From positions 1,488,001 to 1,552,000 of the forward strand of contig CP064976.1 in assembly GCA_016699445.1 (NCBI GenBank): a stretch of 64,000 nucleotides of DNA. The letters run 5' to 3'. This DNA comes from Deltaproteobacteria bacterium (GTDB taxonomy: Bacteria > UBA10199 > JACPAL01 > GCA-016699445). How positions within the stretch are numbered: position 1 is the stretch's first letter; each line of letters begins with the position of its first letter. This document shows, piece by piece, positions 45,690-55,045 of this stretch. The notes beneath the pieces are model-generated. The model did not search any database. It had not been told where the DNA came from and saw only the letters and a list, made by a program, of their open reading frames with translations. A program made the position numbers and the translations under genes.

Positions 45690-47128
45690 CCGAAACACGT
45701 GGAAAAAAAATCCAACCTATTCGAACAAAAATGCCGGAATTAGCCCCGGAAAAAAGACGTCTTGTTTTTGATGAAGTCAATTGTGGCTTTGATATCACAA
45801 TGGCTCATCAGGAAGCTGAGAGATGTCTTTTTTGCAAAAAGCCCTTGTGTATGCAGGGCTGTCCTGTGGCGATCAATATTCCAATGTTTATCAAAAATAT
45901 TGTCGAAGGGAATATGCTGGAGGCTTATCATGTTTTAAAAGCCTCCAATCCTCTCCCCGCTGTTTGTGGTCGTGTGTGTCCCCAGGAAATTCAGTGTGAA
46001 CAAAAATGTATTGTAGGCAAAAAAGGTGAGCCGGTCGCCATTGGTCATCTGGAGAGATTTGTCGGAGACTGGGCTATTGAACAGGGTATCAAAAGTGAAA
46101 AGCCTGAAAGTGATCTGTCGATAGGTAAAAAAGTTGCTATTGTGGGATCAGGTCCTGCGGGGATTGCCTGTGCTCATGACTTGGCGCGAGCAGGTTTAGC
46201 GGTGACTATTTTTGAAGGCTTGCATGAAGCTGGTGGTGTGTTGTCGTACGGAATTCCACCTTTTCGTTTGTCTCGCAAAGTGATTTCAGAAGAAATCAAA
46301 TCATTAAAATCCATGGGAGTGAAGATTGAGTTTAATAAAGTGATCGGGAAAATTTTTTCGATACAACAACTATTAACTGAAAAAGGATTTTCGGCAGTTT
46401 TTATTGGTACAGGTGCTGGTCTGCCTAAGTTTATGGGAATTCCTGGGGAGTATCTGAATGGTGTCATGAGTTCGAATGAGTTTTTGACACGTGTTAATTT
46501 GATGGATGGATTCAATCATGCCGATACTCCTGTTGGAATGGGAAGTCGTGTGGCTGTGATTGGAGCCGGGAATACAGCTTTGGATACAGCGAGGACAGCT
46601 TTGCGTATGGGGGCTGAAGAAGTGGTGATTGTGTATCGAAGAACCCAAAATGAATCCCCAGCGCGAGCAGAAGAATTAAGACATGCGACGGAAGAGGGAA
46701 TTCGTTTTAGTTGGTTAACCAATCCCATTGCCCTGCATGGAGATGTGGATGGAAATGTGACGGAGATGGAATGTATGCGTATGGAATTGGGAGAGCCTGA
46801 TGCGAGCGGACGTCGTTCTCCTCAAGCTGTTCCTGGTTCTGAGTTTCGCATCAAGGCTGATACGGTTGTGTATGGATTGGGAACCGTCACCAACCCCATT
46901 ATCAGTCGGAGCACTCCTGAGATTAAAACAAACAAGTGGGGTTATTTGGAAGTGGATCCCACAACTCAAATGACATCGATGCCGGGAGTTTTTGCTGGTG
47001 GTGATATTGTGACAGGAGCCGCGACAGTGATTTTAGCTTTAGGTGCAGGTCGTCGTGCGGCGAGTGGTATTTTGAAATATTTGGGTCTTGTAAAAGAGGA
47101 GGCGGCCAATGGCGTCACAGTGTCCTAA
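45686..47128 (+). CDS. nfnB: NfnB: large subunit of NADH-dependent ferredoxin:NADP+ oxidoreductase (GltD-like)
   Basis: Start GTG 45686, inside the nfnA stop, gives MTETRGKKIQPIRTKMPELA; an upstream ATG at 45656 in frame is less likely. N-terminal Cys clusters for two [4Fe-4S] centres: ERCLFCKKPLCMQGCPVAINIP and VCGRVCPQEIQCEQKC. Then FAD (VAIVGSGPAGIACAHDLARAG) and NADPH (VAVIGAGNTALDTARTALRMG) Rossmann folds, and GGDIVTGAATVILALGAGRRAA. This is the bifurcating NfnAB arrangement, coupling NADH and reduced ferredoxin to NADP+ reduction. Glutamate synthase small subunit is the main alternative, but no gltB is adjacent and nfnA is. Confidence 0.88.
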   Translation: MTETRGKKIQPIRTKMPELAPEKRRLVFDEVNCGFDITMAHQEAERCLFCKKPLCMQGCPVAINIPMFIKNIVEGNMLEAYHVLKASNPLPAVCGRVCPQEIQCEQKCIVGKKGEPVAIGHLERFVGDWAIEQGIKSEKPESDLSIGKKVAIVGSGPAGIACAHDLARAGLAVTIFEGLHEAGGVLSYGIPPFRLSRKVISEEIKSLKSMGVKIEFNKVIGKIFSIQQLLTEKGFSAVFIGTGAGLPKFMGIPGEYLNGVMSSNEFLTRVNLMDGFNHADTPVGMGSRVAVIGAGNTALDTARTALRMGAEEVVIVYRRTQNESPARAEELRHATEEGIRFSWLTNPIALHGDVDGNVTEMECMRMELGEPDASGRRSPQAVPGSEFRIKADTVVYGLGTVTNPIISRSTPEIKTNKWGYLEVDPTTQMTSMPGVFAGGDIVTGAATVILALGAGRRAASGILKYLGLVKEEAANGVTVS

Positions 47129-47726
47129 ATGTCATCAACCCTTGGATGAAGATTATGTATGTTGTGCAGGGATTGAGTTTCAGTGGAGATGTTCTCTGTG
47201 TCAAAAGAGGACACGCGGCTTTGCGATTCCTTTTGGAAAATGTCTTTGTGGTGGTGATTTGATTCGTCTTGATGAGATTGAGCAGAAAGAAGTGCTGCCT
47301 CAAGAAAGAGTCTTAGCACTTCAGGAGGCTTTTCAAATCGAAGTGAATGCTCATCTTTTTTATCGTCATCTGGCTGATGCGGTTGAAGATCCTCAAGTCA
47401 GTGATTTTTTTGAGACGATGTCTGATATGGAAAAAGAACATGCTCAGGAATTGAACGAAAAATATCATCTTCATCTCAAAGAAGAATCGTTTCAGAATAT
47501 AGACGATCCTTTGCCTAAAAAATATTTTGAGTCTCTTCGATCATTTGCCGACACGGGGAATCTACGTCATCTCTACGACTGTGCTATTGATCTTGAAAAA
47601 GGAACGTTGAATTTTTTTCTTTCCAAGTCAGACTCTTTGAGTGGAAAAGAAAAAGAGCTCGATCTGGAGCTTGCTGCTGAAGAACGAGAACACATCGCCA
47701 TGCTCGAATCCGAGCGTGATCGATAA
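47109..47726 (+). CDS. Zinc-ribbon / ferritin-like (rubrerythrin-type) protein
   Basis: A 205-residue protein overlapping the nfnB 3' end by 20 bp. N-terminal Cys pairs (CPKCHQPL, CCAGIEFQWRCSLCQ, KCLCGG) form a zinc- or iron-binding ribbon. The rest is a four-helix ferritin-like domain with di-iron ligands (QIEVNAHLFYRHLADAVED, EKEHAQELNEKY, ERE-H in ELAAEEREHIAML). The family reduces peroxide using reduced pyridine nucleotides or rubredoxin. Placement in the nfn operon suggests an electron-transfer or oxidative-stress partner. A terminator follows at 47733. Confidence 0.78.
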   Translation: MASQCPKCHQPLDEDYVCCAGIEFQWRCSLCQKRTRGFAIPFGKCLCGGDLIRLDEIEQKEVLPQERVLALQEAFQIEVNAHLFYRHLADAVEDPQVSDFFETMSDMEKEHAQELNEKYHLHLKEESFQNIDDPLPKKYFESLRSFADTGNLRHLYDCAIDLEKGTLNFFLSKSDSLSGKEKELDLELAAEEREHIAMLESERDR

Positions 47727-47732
47727 TTTAAA

Positions 47733-47760
47733 AAAGCCCCCAAACTGGGGGCTTTTTTTA
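47733..47760 (+). terminator. Intrinsic terminator
   Basis: AGCCCCC (47735-47741) / GGGGGCT (47747-47753) with a 5-nt loop and a following T7 tract; A-rich on the other side, so it may act for both strands. It ends the nfn operon. Confidence 0.9.
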
Positions 47761-47785
47761 TTTTAGAACCCTTACAATTTTATCT

Positions 47786-48154
47786 TTAGTAAGAATAAGC
47801 CGCCGCACGAGGGAGCTGACGGTTCTTTTTCTTTGATTTCTCCGCCTTAAAAAAAGTTAAAGATGGAAGTGGAGTTTTAGCTACTAATACTGCTTTCGAA
47901 GGCGAGATGGAGAGGATCTTTTTACTCTCGCTTACCGCTGGTGAAGGACTTCTGGTAGACGTAGGTACAGCGGCGATCATGGGTAAGGTTTCGGAAACTG
48001 CTGCCAGTTCTTGTTTTTTATCTTCTGGGTAGGATGAAATATCTGAATCCGGTGTGGAGTTTTCCGTATTTTCTGAGGGAGTGGGGACAAAGGCTTCTTT
48101 TAAACATTTTTTAAATTTGTGTTTCAGCGCCACATATTTTTTTGATGAGAGCAA
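47786..48154 (-). CDS. Ser/Pro/Lys-rich tail, possibly the frameshifted C-terminus of the next protein
   Basis: Open frame of 122 codons starting at a weak TTG: YVALKHKFKKCLKEAFVPTP and then a low-complexity Ser/Pro/Thr/Lys tail ending RQLPRAAAYSY. Removing one A from the A7 run (48137-48143 on this strand) fuses it in frame to the secreted protein that starts at 48347, giving ...FFALIKKYVALKHKFKKC. The start is poor and the pattern of breaks elsewhere is similar, so I think it is the C-terminal half of one protein. Function unknown. Confidence 0.45.
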   Translation of the reverse strand: MLSSKKYVALKHKFKKCLKEAFVPTPSENTENSTPDSDISSYPEDKKQELAAVSETLPMIAAVPTSTRSPSPAVSESKKILSISPSKAVLVAKTPLPSLTFFKAEKSKKKNRQLPRAAAYSY

Positions 48155-48347
48155 AAAAGTCCGGGTCGCCGGCTAACCGACTACCATCTTCTGTAATGCA
48201 CTGTAGATAGGTGACTTCTCCATCCTGACCACATAGATCAGCAGCTTTTTGGACGAGGTAATCTTGTGTTTCTGATGCTTGAGCATGGCTACCTAATGTC
48301 ATCAACATACCCATTGCCAAGGCTAATGAGATTTTCCTTTTGAGCAT
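48111..48347 (-). CDS. Small secreted/periplasmic protein
   Basis: A 78-residue frame with a Sec signal peptide (MLKRKISLALAMGMLMTLGS then HAQA|SE) and a short mature domain carrying paired cysteines (DLCGQDGEVTYLQCITEDGS, KKICG), suggesting disulfide bonds in the periplasm. AAGGAGAACG precedes the ATG. The frame may continue into the Ser/Pro-rich segment at 47786-48154 if the A7 run at 48137-48143 is miscounted. No family recognised. Confidence 0.6.
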   Translation of the reverse strand: MLKRKISLALAMGMLMTLGSHAQASETQDYLVQKAADLCGQDGEVTYLQCITEDGSRLAGDPDFFALIKKICGAETQI

Positions 48348-48558
48348 ACGTTCTCCTTGAAATTTTTTCTTCTATCTTCAACTTTTGAACTTACAAAAAT
48401 TTTAGATGGAAGGATTTTTTATTTTGTAAGCTGCTTGTAAGAGCAAGGAGAGTGCCAAAGAGACTTGTCTTTATCCCCTTGTTTTTACTGGTTTGATTGA
48501 GTGCGTTAGAAAAGAAAGAATGGTGGCGAGTCTCCGGATAGAGGTGTTCTGTGTGAGC

Positions 48559-49989
48559 TTATTCTTCCAAAAAATCGGCAAAATCGATGATATGTGAGAA
48601 AAATTCGCTTTCGATCAAGGATTCATGAAAGCCATTGACGTGAATCAGTATGGGTCGGATGGAGAAATTCCGAGGGAGTGACAACCTGTCGATTTTTTGT
48701 TGGATCTCCTGAATGATGTCTTTGTCTATTTCCTTTGCCCTGAATTTTATTTCACAAAGATAAAGGATGTTGAATTTTGTCAGGATCATGAAGTCAATCT
48801 GACAACCCTGACGATTCTGTGTTTTTGTCTGAAAAAATGGGTTAGCCCATACGATTTCTCCAGGAGGGATGCCCAATTTTTCGTAAAGTCTCGGGCGATT
48901 TTTTTTGCTCATGACAAGATTTTCAAATTGGAAACCTAAGGATGTTAACCAGGCAGGAGACAGGTATCCAGACACGCCGCTCAAAATCTTATTTCTATTA
49001 GGTTCAACCCATTTAAGGTAAAAACGTACATAATTATCACTCAAACGATACTGGCTGAGTTTTGAGGGTCGTCCAGCTTTGATATCCCAAGTATAATCTC
49101 GTGTGACAAAACCTGTTGTGCACAGATCTTCTAAATAGAGGCTTAGATCGCCTCCTTTGGAGCGCTCTAGCATTGAAGCAATGTTGTCCGCTGTTGAGGG
49201 GCCTTCGACCAAGTGTTGGGTGATCAGTTTATATTTATTGCTCCTTTTGGAAAATAAATCAGAAAAAATTTGTTCAAATTCGTTGAATAGAAGTCCTTCA
49301 GGTTTGAAGCATAATCTCCGTACATTTTCCTCAGCGCTCAACTGAGGCTGAATTTCTTCGAGATACCGTGGAATACCACCAGTCACTGATAATAATTTAA
49401 ATTTCTCATAAGGTGAGATGAGTTTTTGATGTTTCCAGAATTGATTGCATTCCGATAAGGCTAGTTCTTGAAGTGTGAGTTGATAGGAAATGCGTCCCAA
49501 AAAGCCTGTATTATTGATGATATTTTGCTCAATCCAGGTGGATTGAGAACCTGATAAGATCAGGACAAGTTTTGAATTTTTCTTAAAATATTGGTCCCAG
49601 GTCGTTTTTAATTTTCCAAGAAAAGTTGGGTCGTAGGCGCCTATCCAAGAAATCTCATCGATTATAATTAAAACTCTACCCCTGTAACATTTTCTGGCTA
49701 AGTCTGTAAAAATATCCCCCCAATCCCCGTCTTCTTTGATAGGGGTTGAAATTTTCTGGAGATGCATTTGACGGAGGAACTCTTTTTTTTGATGTTCATT
49801 TGTAGTTTCTACAGTTGGTGCAAGTCCTGCAAAAGAATAGGTATGATCAAAATTTTTTCCAAACTCTTCAGCTAATCGACTTTTGCCAATACGTCGACGT
49901 CCTTTGATGACAACCAGACTTGCGCTCTTTTTATTTAAAAGTGTTCTAAGGCCCTTGAGCTCTTCTTCTCGGCCAATAAATTGAAACAT
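48559..49989 (-). CDS. Archaeal-type ATPase with DUF234 nuclease-like domain
   Basis: A 476-residue protein. Walker A (VVIKGRRRIGKSRLAEEF), Walker B (VLIIIDEISWIGAYDP) and sensor (LVLILSGSQSTWIEQNI) sit in the first 170 residues. A winged-helix region follows (LSVTGGIPRYLEEI). The C-terminal DUF234-like domain has a PD-(D/E)XK pattern: QGCQIDFMILTKFNILYLCEIKF (D...ExK). It starts MFQFIGREEELKGL, the family hallmark. Likely a mobile accessory gene; the gap upstream contains two copies of an inverted repeat. Confidence 0.85.
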   Translation of the reverse strand: MFQFIGREEELKGLRTLLNKKSASLVVIKGRRRIGKSRLAEEFGKNFDHTYSFAGLAPTVETTNEHQKKEFLRQMHLQKISTPIKEDGDWGDIFTDLARKCYRGRVLIIIDEISWIGAYDPTFLGKLKTTWDQYFKKNSKLVLILSGSQSTWIEQNIINNTGFLGRISYQLTLQELALSECNQFWKHQKLISPYEKFKLLSVTGGIPRYLEEIQPQLSAEENVRRLCFKPEGLLFNEFEQIFSDLFSKRSNKYKLITQHLVEGPSTADNIASMLERSKGGDLSLYLEDLCTTGFVTRDYTWDIKAGRPSKLSQYRLSDNYVRFYLKWVEPNRNKILSGVSGYLSPAWLTSLGFQFENLVMSKKNRPRLYEKLGIPPGEIVWANPFFQTKTQNRQGCQIDFMILTKFNILYLCEIKFRAKEIDKDIIQEIQQKIDRLSLPRNFSIRPILIHVNGFHESLIESEFFSHIIDFADFLEE

Positions 49990-50004
49990 AGGCTTTCTCC
50001 TATT

Positions 50005-50095
50005 CCCCCACCAAATTAATATTTTAAATTCTGGTGGGCTTTTTTAAGGTGAACTAAATCCCCCACCAAATCAATATTTTTAAATTTGGTGTGGG
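50005..50095. promoter_or_regulatory. Two tandem copies of an inverted repeat in the DUF234 ATPase-metH divergent gap
   Basis: Copy 1 at 50005-50038: CCCCCACCAAATT ... AATTCTGGTGGG. Copy 2 at 50060-50095: CCCCCACCAAAT ... AAATTTGGTGTGGG. Each is a hairpin or dyad with an AT-rich centre (ATATTTT). Position between divergent starts suggests operators for one of the flanking genes. I see no cobalamin or SAM riboswitch in this gap. Confidence 0.5.
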
Positions 50096-50161
50096 ATTTA
50101 GTGAGATAGAAAATGATACTTTTGAGTTGCACGTCCAAACCACGCACGTTACCGCACCGGC

Positions 50162-53100
50162 ATGTCAATCAATCATAAAGACTTGAAAGAGTTGGTTTCT
50201 GAGAAAATTTTAGTCCTCGATGGAGCGATGGGGACGATGCTGCAGCAGCGAAATCTGACAGCTCAAGATTTTGGAGGCGCGGATCTTGAGGGTTGTAATG
50301 AAAATCTGGTGCTGACACGTCCTGATGTCATTCTCGATATTCACCGAAAATATTTTGAAGCGGGTTCTGATATTGTGGAGACTAATACGTTTGGAGCCAC
50401 TCCGTTGGTTTTGGCGGAATACAATCTTTCTGACAAAGCTTTTGAGATTAATCAAAAAGCCGCAGAGCTTGCAAGGAAAGCAGCTCAGGAATTTTCAACA
50501 ACGCAAAAACCACGTTTTGTGGCAGGGTCAATTGGGCCCACCACAAAATCCATTACGGTCACGGGTGGTGTGACATTTCAGGAATTGATCCATCATTTTT
50601 CTATCCAGATCGAAGGCTTGATAGCGGGTGGAACAGATTTGCTTTTGATTGAGACCTGTCAGGACACGCGTAATATTAAAGCTGCTTTGATCGCGGCTCA
50701 AAATACGTTTCAAAAATTAGGACGTCATCTTCCGGTGATTGTTTCGGGTACCATTGAGCCGATGGGAACCATGCTTGCCGGACAAGCTGCTGATGCCTTG
50801 GTGGTGTCTTTGTCACATGCCCCACTTTTTGCGATAGGTCTCAATTGTGCGACAGGTCCTGAGTTTATGACGGATCATATTCGGACAATTCACGAACTCT
50901 CTCCGTGGGCAGTGTCATGTTATCCGAATGCGGGATTACCTAATGAAGATGGCGTGTATTTAGAAACCCCCTCAATCCTTAGCAAAACAGGTGGAACGTT
51001 TCGTCGATAATGGTTGGTTAAATATTGTAGGTGGCTGTTGTGGTACGACAGAAAAATATATCGCAGCAATGGCTCAGATGGTGGTGGGCAAAACCCCACG
51101 CCGAGCCCCCACCCGTCAGTCTTCGACTGCCACCCTCCCCCGAAATGGGGGAGGGCTTGGGAGAAGTTTTTATTCAGGCATCGAAGTCGTTGAAGCCACA
51201 GACGACAATCGTCCGTTGATTGTTGGAGAACGCACCAATGTTATTGGTTCACGACTATTTAAAAATTTAGTGAATGAAGAAAAATGGGAAGAATCCACCG
51301 AGATTGCGCGTCGTCAGGTGAAAAATGGAGCTCATATTATCGATGTGTGTCTGCAAAGTACAGATCGAGATGAGCTTCCGGATATTGATCCTTTTTATGA
51401 AAAATTAATCCGTAAGATCAAAGCTCCCATCATGATTGATACCACGGATGTAAAGGCCGTTGAAAAATCGCTGACCTATGCTCAAGGAAAATCCATTATC
51501 AACTCGATCAACCTTGAAGATGGTGAAGAGAAATTTGAAAATATTTGTCCTCTGGCTCACAAATATGGAGCAGCTTTAGTTGTGGGATGTATTGATGAAG
51601 ACCCTCAACAAGCACAGGCTTTTACGCGTGAGAGAAAGTTGGCAATTGCGGAACGTTCGTTCAAACTGCTGACAGAAAAATATAAGATTCCGGCGGAAGA
51701 TATTATTTTTGATCCGCTCGTGTTTCCAACAGCGACGGGTGATGCCAATTATATTGGTGGCGCTGTCGAAACAATCGAAGGCATTCGGTTGATTAAACAA
51801 AAATTTCCTCAGGTAAAAACGGTTTTAGGGATTTCCAATATTTCGTTTGGTCTTCCCGCAGCCGCTCGTGAAGTGGTGAATTCCGTTTTTCTTTATCATT
51901 GCACAAAAGCTGGTTTGGATTTGGCCATTGTGAATGCCGAAAAACTCGAACGTTTTGCGACGATTCCAGAAGCTCCGGATCTTGATTTGAAACTCAAAGA
52001 AGGCCTGAAGCCATTAGATGTTATCAATGGACCTCTCATGACGGGAATGGCCGAAGTGGGTCGTCTCTTTAATAATAATGAATTGATCGTGGCTGAAGTG
52101 TTGCAATCTGCCGAAGCCATGAAGGCGGCGGTGAATCATCTCGAACAATTCATGGAAAAAGCCGATGTGGTCGCGCGTGGAAAAATTGTATTAGCGACTG
52201 TCAAAGGGGATGTGCACGACATTGGAAAAAATCTCGTTGAAATTATTCTGAAGAATAATGGTTTTGATGTGATCAACCTTGGTATCAAAGTGCCTCCTGA
52301 AGATATTATTAAAGCTGTGCGAGAACACAATCCCGACATGATTGGCCTCTCGGGTTTGCTGGTAAAATCCGCTCAACAAATGGTCATTACAGCGGCAGAT
52401 TTGAAGACCGCTGGAATTACGATTCCATTGTTGGTGGGTGGCGCCGCTCTATCGGATAAATTTACACGTGGAAAAATTGCTCCAAGCTACACTCAACTCA
52501 CACTCTATGCGCGTGATGCGATGACGGGCTTGGCTTTGGCTAATAAGGTGATGGATCCGAAAGCTCGAAAGGAAATGACGGAGCAAAAAATTGTCGATCA
52601 GGCTTTTGATATCCTTGAAGAGGTTCACCGCCATCCAGAGACGAAGATCCGTAGTTCGAAAGTCTCGTTGGAAAATGACATTCCTAAAATTCCTTATCTA
52701 GAAAAGAAGATTAGAGATGTGCCTCAATTGAAAGAAGTTTGGGAGTACATCAATCCTCAAATGCTCTATGTCCGGCACTTAGGATATAAAGGAAATTTTG
52801 AGAAGAATCTTGCTGATAGAGAACCTAAAGCGATCGAGCTCTTCAACAAGGTGGAAGAAGTAAAGCAAGAAGCTATGGGTTTCATGAAAGTAAAGGCTGT
52901 ATGGCAATTCTTCAGGGCAGATTCAGTTGGAAATGATCTGAATCTATATTTCCCAAATAGTAGCCAAGCCTCTCCTCCATTTACATTTCCTAGACAGAGA
53001 AAAGAAGATGGTTTGTGCCTTTCAGATTATGTTTATCCGCGCTCTCCAGGATCTCTTAAAGATAGTGTGGCACTTTTTGTCGTCAGTGCTGGGGACGGTA

Positions 53101-53489
53101 TTCGGAAAAAGTCAGAAGAATATAAAGAAAAAGGTGAATTTCTTAAATCCCATATCATTCAGTCTTTAGCGATCGAGACAGCTGAAGGTGCTGCTGAATG
53201 GCTTCATAGACGAATACGTGAAGATTGGGGATTCCCGGATCCTCCTACGATGACCATGCAAGATCGATTTACGGCTAAATATCGAGGTAAACGCTATAGT
53301 TTTGGTTATCCAGCTTGTCCCAACCTTGATCATCAGGGACTGCTTTGGGATATTTTGAAGCCTGATGAAGCTATAGGCGTCCAACTGACTGAAGGCATGA
53401 TGATGGAACCTGAAGCCAGCGTCTCAGCTCTCGTCTTCCATCATCCCGATTGCTCGTATTTCAATGTGGGTGATTTGGATTCTTACTAA
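50162..53489 (+). CDS. metH: Cobalamin-dependent methionine synthase (MetH), one frame break
   Basis: Segment 1: homocysteine S-methyltransferase domain (ILVLDGAMGTMLQQRNL, SDIVETNTFGATPLVLAEY, FVAGSIGPTTKSI). The frame breaks at the C5 run 50967-50971; C4 restores LETPQSLAKQVERFVDNGW, then NIVGGCCGTT (zinc Cys pair). Segment 2: pterin-binding barrel (IVGERTNVIGSRLFKNLV, IMIDTTDVKAVEKSLTYAQG), B12-binding domain (VKGDVHDIGKNLV, DxHxxG), and the C-terminal SAM activation domain (VWQFFRADSVGNDL, RIREDWGFPD, YRGKRYSFGYPACPN). About 1,110 residues, normal size. A palindromic element is inserted in frame in the linker at 51103-51163. Confidence 0.94.
51103..51163 (+). repeat. REP-like palindromic element inserted in frame in metH
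   Basis: About 60 bp with two hairpins: CAGTC-TTC-GACTG (51117-51129) and CCCTCCCCC-GAAAT-GGGGGAGGG (51133-51155), flanked by GCCCCCACCCGT and CTTGGG. It adds some 20 residues (APTRQSSTATLPRNGGGLG) between the methyltransferase and pterin domains, where a short linker would be expected. GC content is far above the neighbours. Confidence 0.6.
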
Positions 53490-53500
53490 AGAGTGACTCA

Positions 53501-54547
53501 ATGAAAAAATCGAAGCCAAAAAATTCGATTGTTGCCAACGATTATGTCGAATTTCTCAATCATATAAAGTCTCGCATTCGTGATGCACAGATAACCGCAT
53601 CGCGGATTATGAATAGAGGCTTGGTTGGTTTGTATTGGTCGATTGGTAAAGATATTGTGGAGAAGCAGGAAAATCTTGGGTGGGGGAAGGCTGTTGTTGA
53701 GAGATTGTCGCGAGATTTGAAAAAAGATTTTTCTAGCACAGGATATTCCCCTCAAAACTTGTGGCTTATGAGACAGGTTTATCTTGAATATCGTAACGAC
53801 CCAATTCTCCAACAACTTGTTGGAGAATTGCCCTGGGGACAGAATTTAACAATACTACAAAAAATTAAACATCGAGAAGCCAGGATCTATTACTTAAAAG
53901 CTACGAAAGAAATGGGTTGGAGTCGTTCTGTTTTGCTTCATCAGATCAAAGCCAAAGCCTACGAAAGACAAAAATTAAATCCAAAACAGCATAACTTTCA
54001 AAAAGCCCTTCCAGTACATCTTGCTGAACAAGCTGATAAAGCTATGAAGGATGTTTATATGCTGGATTTTTTAGGTGTAGCAAAGCCAGTTTTAGAACGT
54101 GAAATTGAAAATAGAATGGTCATAGCTATTAAGGATGTGCTGTTGGAGTTGGGATATGGTTTTGCTTTTTTGGGGAATCAGTATCGAATTAAAGCCAACA
54201 AAAAAGAGTATTTTATAGATCTTTTATTTTATCATCGGCGTTTGAAGTGTTTGGTGGCTGTGGAATTAAAAGCGGTGGCCTTTCAACCTGAGTTTGCCGG
54301 CAAAATGAATTTTTATCTAAATTTGCTCGATACGTACGTTAAAGAGAAAGATGCGAATCCATCGATTGGTATTATCTTGTGTGCTGATCGTGATAAATTT
54401 GAGGTGGAGTTTGCTTTGAGAGGTATTGATAAACCAGTGGGTGTTGCTGAATACCAACTAACGACAAAATTGCCAAAATCCCTGGCTGGTAAAATTCCAG
54501 ATGCCAAAAAGTTAGAACAGGAAATTAGAAGGGAATTAAAAGAATGA
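53501..54547 (+). CDS. YhcG/DUF1016-family PD-(D/E)XK nuclease
   Basis: A 348-residue protein. The N-terminal DUF1016 domain has NRGLVGLYWSIGKDIVEKQ, GWGKAVVERLSRDLKKDFS and GYSPQNLWLMRQVY. The C-terminal PD-(D/E)XK domain has GNQYRIKANKKEYFIDLLFY, HRRLKCLVAVELKA (D...ExK) and GIILCADRD. This is the YhcG family, linked to mobile elements and restriction-type accessory regions; activity in this organism is unproven. It starts 12 bp after metH but has no functional link to it. Confidence 0.9.
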   Translation: MKKSKPKNSIVANDYVEFLNHIKSRIRDAQITASRIMNRGLVGLYWSIGKDIVEKQENLGWGKAVVERLSRDLKKDFSSTGYSPQNLWLMRQVYLEYRNDPILQQLVGELPWGQNLTILQKIKHREARIYYLKATKEMGWSRSVLLHQIKAKAYERQKLNPKQHNFQKALPVHLAEQADKAMKDVYMLDFLGVAKPVLEREIENRMVIAIKDVLLELGYGFAFLGNQYRIKANKKEYFIDLLFYHRRLKCLVAVELKAVAFQPEFAGKMNFYLNLLDTYVKEKDANPSIGIILCADRDKFEVEFALRGIDKPVGVAEYQLTTKLPKSLAGKIPDAKKLEQEIRRELKE

Positions 54548-54589
54548 TTCGTAGTGATTTCAATGTTTATGATCTGGAAACGTATTGAA

Positions 54590-55045
54590 ATGCCTTTCTA
54601 TGACTATCATTTTATCAGTCATTGGCGCATCACAGGTCCCATTCAAGTTGTATATGATATTCTGAAAGATGGGGCTCATTATAGTCGATGGTGGAAGCCT
54701 GCCTATGTCAGCTCGCAAGCGATGGATGATTGTGTGGAGTCGTTAGTGCGTGCGAAGCTTCCCTATACTCTCACTTTTATCACTCAACTCATTCAAGAAA
54801 ATCCTCCGTATGAATTGATGGTTCAATCCACCGGTGAGCTTGTGGGAACTGGATTGTGGAAACTAAAAGCCGTCGGAGATGAAACCCATATAGAATTTTA
54901 TTGGGATGTGCAGGCGATCAAGCCTCTTGTGCGGTGGCTTTCTTTATTTCTCAAGCCAGTCTTCAAATGGAATCATTCGTGGGTGATGAAGCAGGGTGAA
55001 ATGTGTCTTCAAAAAGAAGTGGATAGGTTATTTCCCAGAGACTGA
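54590..55045 (+). CDS. SRPBCC (polyketide cyclase/START-like) family protein
   Basis: Start ATG 54590 (MPFYDYHFISHWRITGPIQVV); a longer in-frame start at 54554 gives no conserved sequence. The 151-residue product has the helix-grip pattern: an N-terminal strand, VYDILKDGAHYSRWWKPAYV, alternating strands (GELVGTGLWKLKAVGDETHIEFYWDVQA) and a long C-terminal helix (WNHSWVMKQGEMCLQKEVDRLF). It likely binds a hydrophobic ligand. Its 3' end overlaps pmbA (convergent) by 18 bp. Confidence 0.75.
   Translation: MPFYDYHFISHWRITGPIQVVYDILKDGAHYSRWWKPAYVSSQAMDDCVESLVRAKLPYTLTFITQLIQENPPYELMVQSTGELVGTGLWKLKAVGDETHIEFYWDVQAIKPLVRWLSLFLKPVFKWNHSWVMKQGEMCLQKEVDRLFPRD

Noticed and set aside
50100..50161. Cobalamin or SAM riboswitch before metH
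   Set aside because: The leader is too short and lacks the B12-box or SAM core; only the tandem dyads are seen.
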